Shown piece by piece: positions 41,297-41,381 of a DNA stretch of 41,381 nucleotides. Both the position numbers and the translations under genes were made by a program. The stretch is from NCBI GenBank assembly GCA_017516065.1, contig JAFWDQ010000013.1, positions 1 to 41,381 on the forward strand, read 5' to 3'. The notes under the pieces were generated by a model. It had not been told where the DNA came from, made no database searches, and was given only the letters and a program-made list of their open reading frames with translations. Position 1 is the first letter of the stretch; every line of letters begins with the position of its first letter. This DNA is from Oscillospiraceae bacterium (GTDB lineage Bacteria; Bacillota; Clostridia; Oscillospirales; Oscillospiraceae).

Positions 41297-41381
41297 TCAT
41301 CGACGGCCGCCGCCGCCACGGGAGCCGCCTCCGCCACGGGAGCCGCCTCCGCCGCCGCGGGAACCCCCGCCGCCGCCGAAG
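41297..41381 (-). CDS. C-terminal tail of a glycine-rich protein, truncated by window edge
   Basis: Only the last 27 codons are visible: glycine runs of three to five with SR pairs (pattern GGGGSRGGGG) and a final RR before the stop. Such tails are common at the ends of secreted or membrane proteins with TPM/YgcG-type or DUF2207-type domains, but the body of the gene is outside, so the function is not known. The codons form 18-base near-identical tandem units (around 41318-41371). Confidence 0.6.
   Translation of the reverse strand, partial: FGGGGGSRGGGGGSRGGGGSRGGGGRR

Noticed and set aside
1-41381. CRISPR array, tRNA or rRNA genes
   Set aside because: No regularly spaced direct repeats, no tRNA cloverleaf with TTCRA arm and no rRNA-like stretch were recognised by eye; a covariance-model scan would be decisive.

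Overview
This window comes from a GC-rich, spore-forming anaerobic Firmicute, most likely an Oscillospiraceae-type clostridium (Clostridium cluster IV relative). The evidence is the nusB-xseA-xseB-ispA-dxs-tlyA-nadK-argR-recN gene string typical of Clostridia, strong AGGAGG-type ribosome binding sites, dipicolinate synthase genes, a V-type ATPase, and fused NADH-dehydrogenase-like/GltD-like redox proteins. The species assignment is inference.

Layout. 1-2.5 kb: 3' part of valS (+) with a strong terminator. 2.6-10.6 kb: a small DUF6514-like gene and the sporulation genes dpaB and dpaA (-). dpaA is split: its first 245 codons lie at 9846-10580 and its last 47 codons, still joined to dpaB by an ATGA overlap, at 3553-3696. 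The ~6.15 kb between them is a serine-recombinase element carrying the recombinase, a 41-codon ORF overlapping it, a lipoprotein substrate-binding protein and a YtrA-type regulator/ABC transporter operon. Precise excision would rebuild a 292-residue DpaA, so the locus looks like a skin-type (sigK-intervening-like) element in the dipicolinate gene. This is the most interesting feature of the window. 10.7-17.8 kb: a seven-gene V-type ATPase operon (-) in the order E, DUF2764, A, B, D, I, K. 18.2-19.7 kb: an ECF sigma factor and its zinc-finger anti-sigma partner (-). 19.9-20.9 kb: class II aldolase and a VOC protein (-). 21.0-24.2 kb: metallo-hydrolase, fumarase and malic enzyme (+).

24.3-35.1 kb is an eleven-gene operon (-): nusB, a TsaD-like paralogue, xseA, xseB, ispA, dxs, tlyA, nadK, argR, recN, tyrS. 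Most junctions overlap by a few bases, so the genes are probably translationally coupled. It combines isoprenoid precursor synthesis, DNA repair, NADP supply, arginine control and tyrosine charging. 35.6-38.0 kb (+) holds a membrane-anchored alpha/beta hydrolase, a minimal Smr protein and a membrane metallophosphoesterase. 38.1-41.1 kb (-) is a 982-residue flavoprotein: an NuoE/NuoF-like front half that has lost its FMN loop and its 4Fe-4S cysteines, fused to a GltD-like back half. A near-perfect Rex operator lies just downstream of its promoter. The right edge carries the glycine-rich tail of another gene (-).

Functional reading: the dpa locus makes spore-core dipicolinate late in sporulation, and sigma-K-like boxes lie before dpaA and before the recombinase operon, so excision may be confined to the mother cell. 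Malic enzyme, fumarase, the Rex-linked flavoprotein and the V-ATPase (whose K subunit keeps Na+-site-like residues) fit a fermentative, redox-balanced anaerobe. No tRNA, rRNA, CRISPR array or canonical riboswitch was seen.
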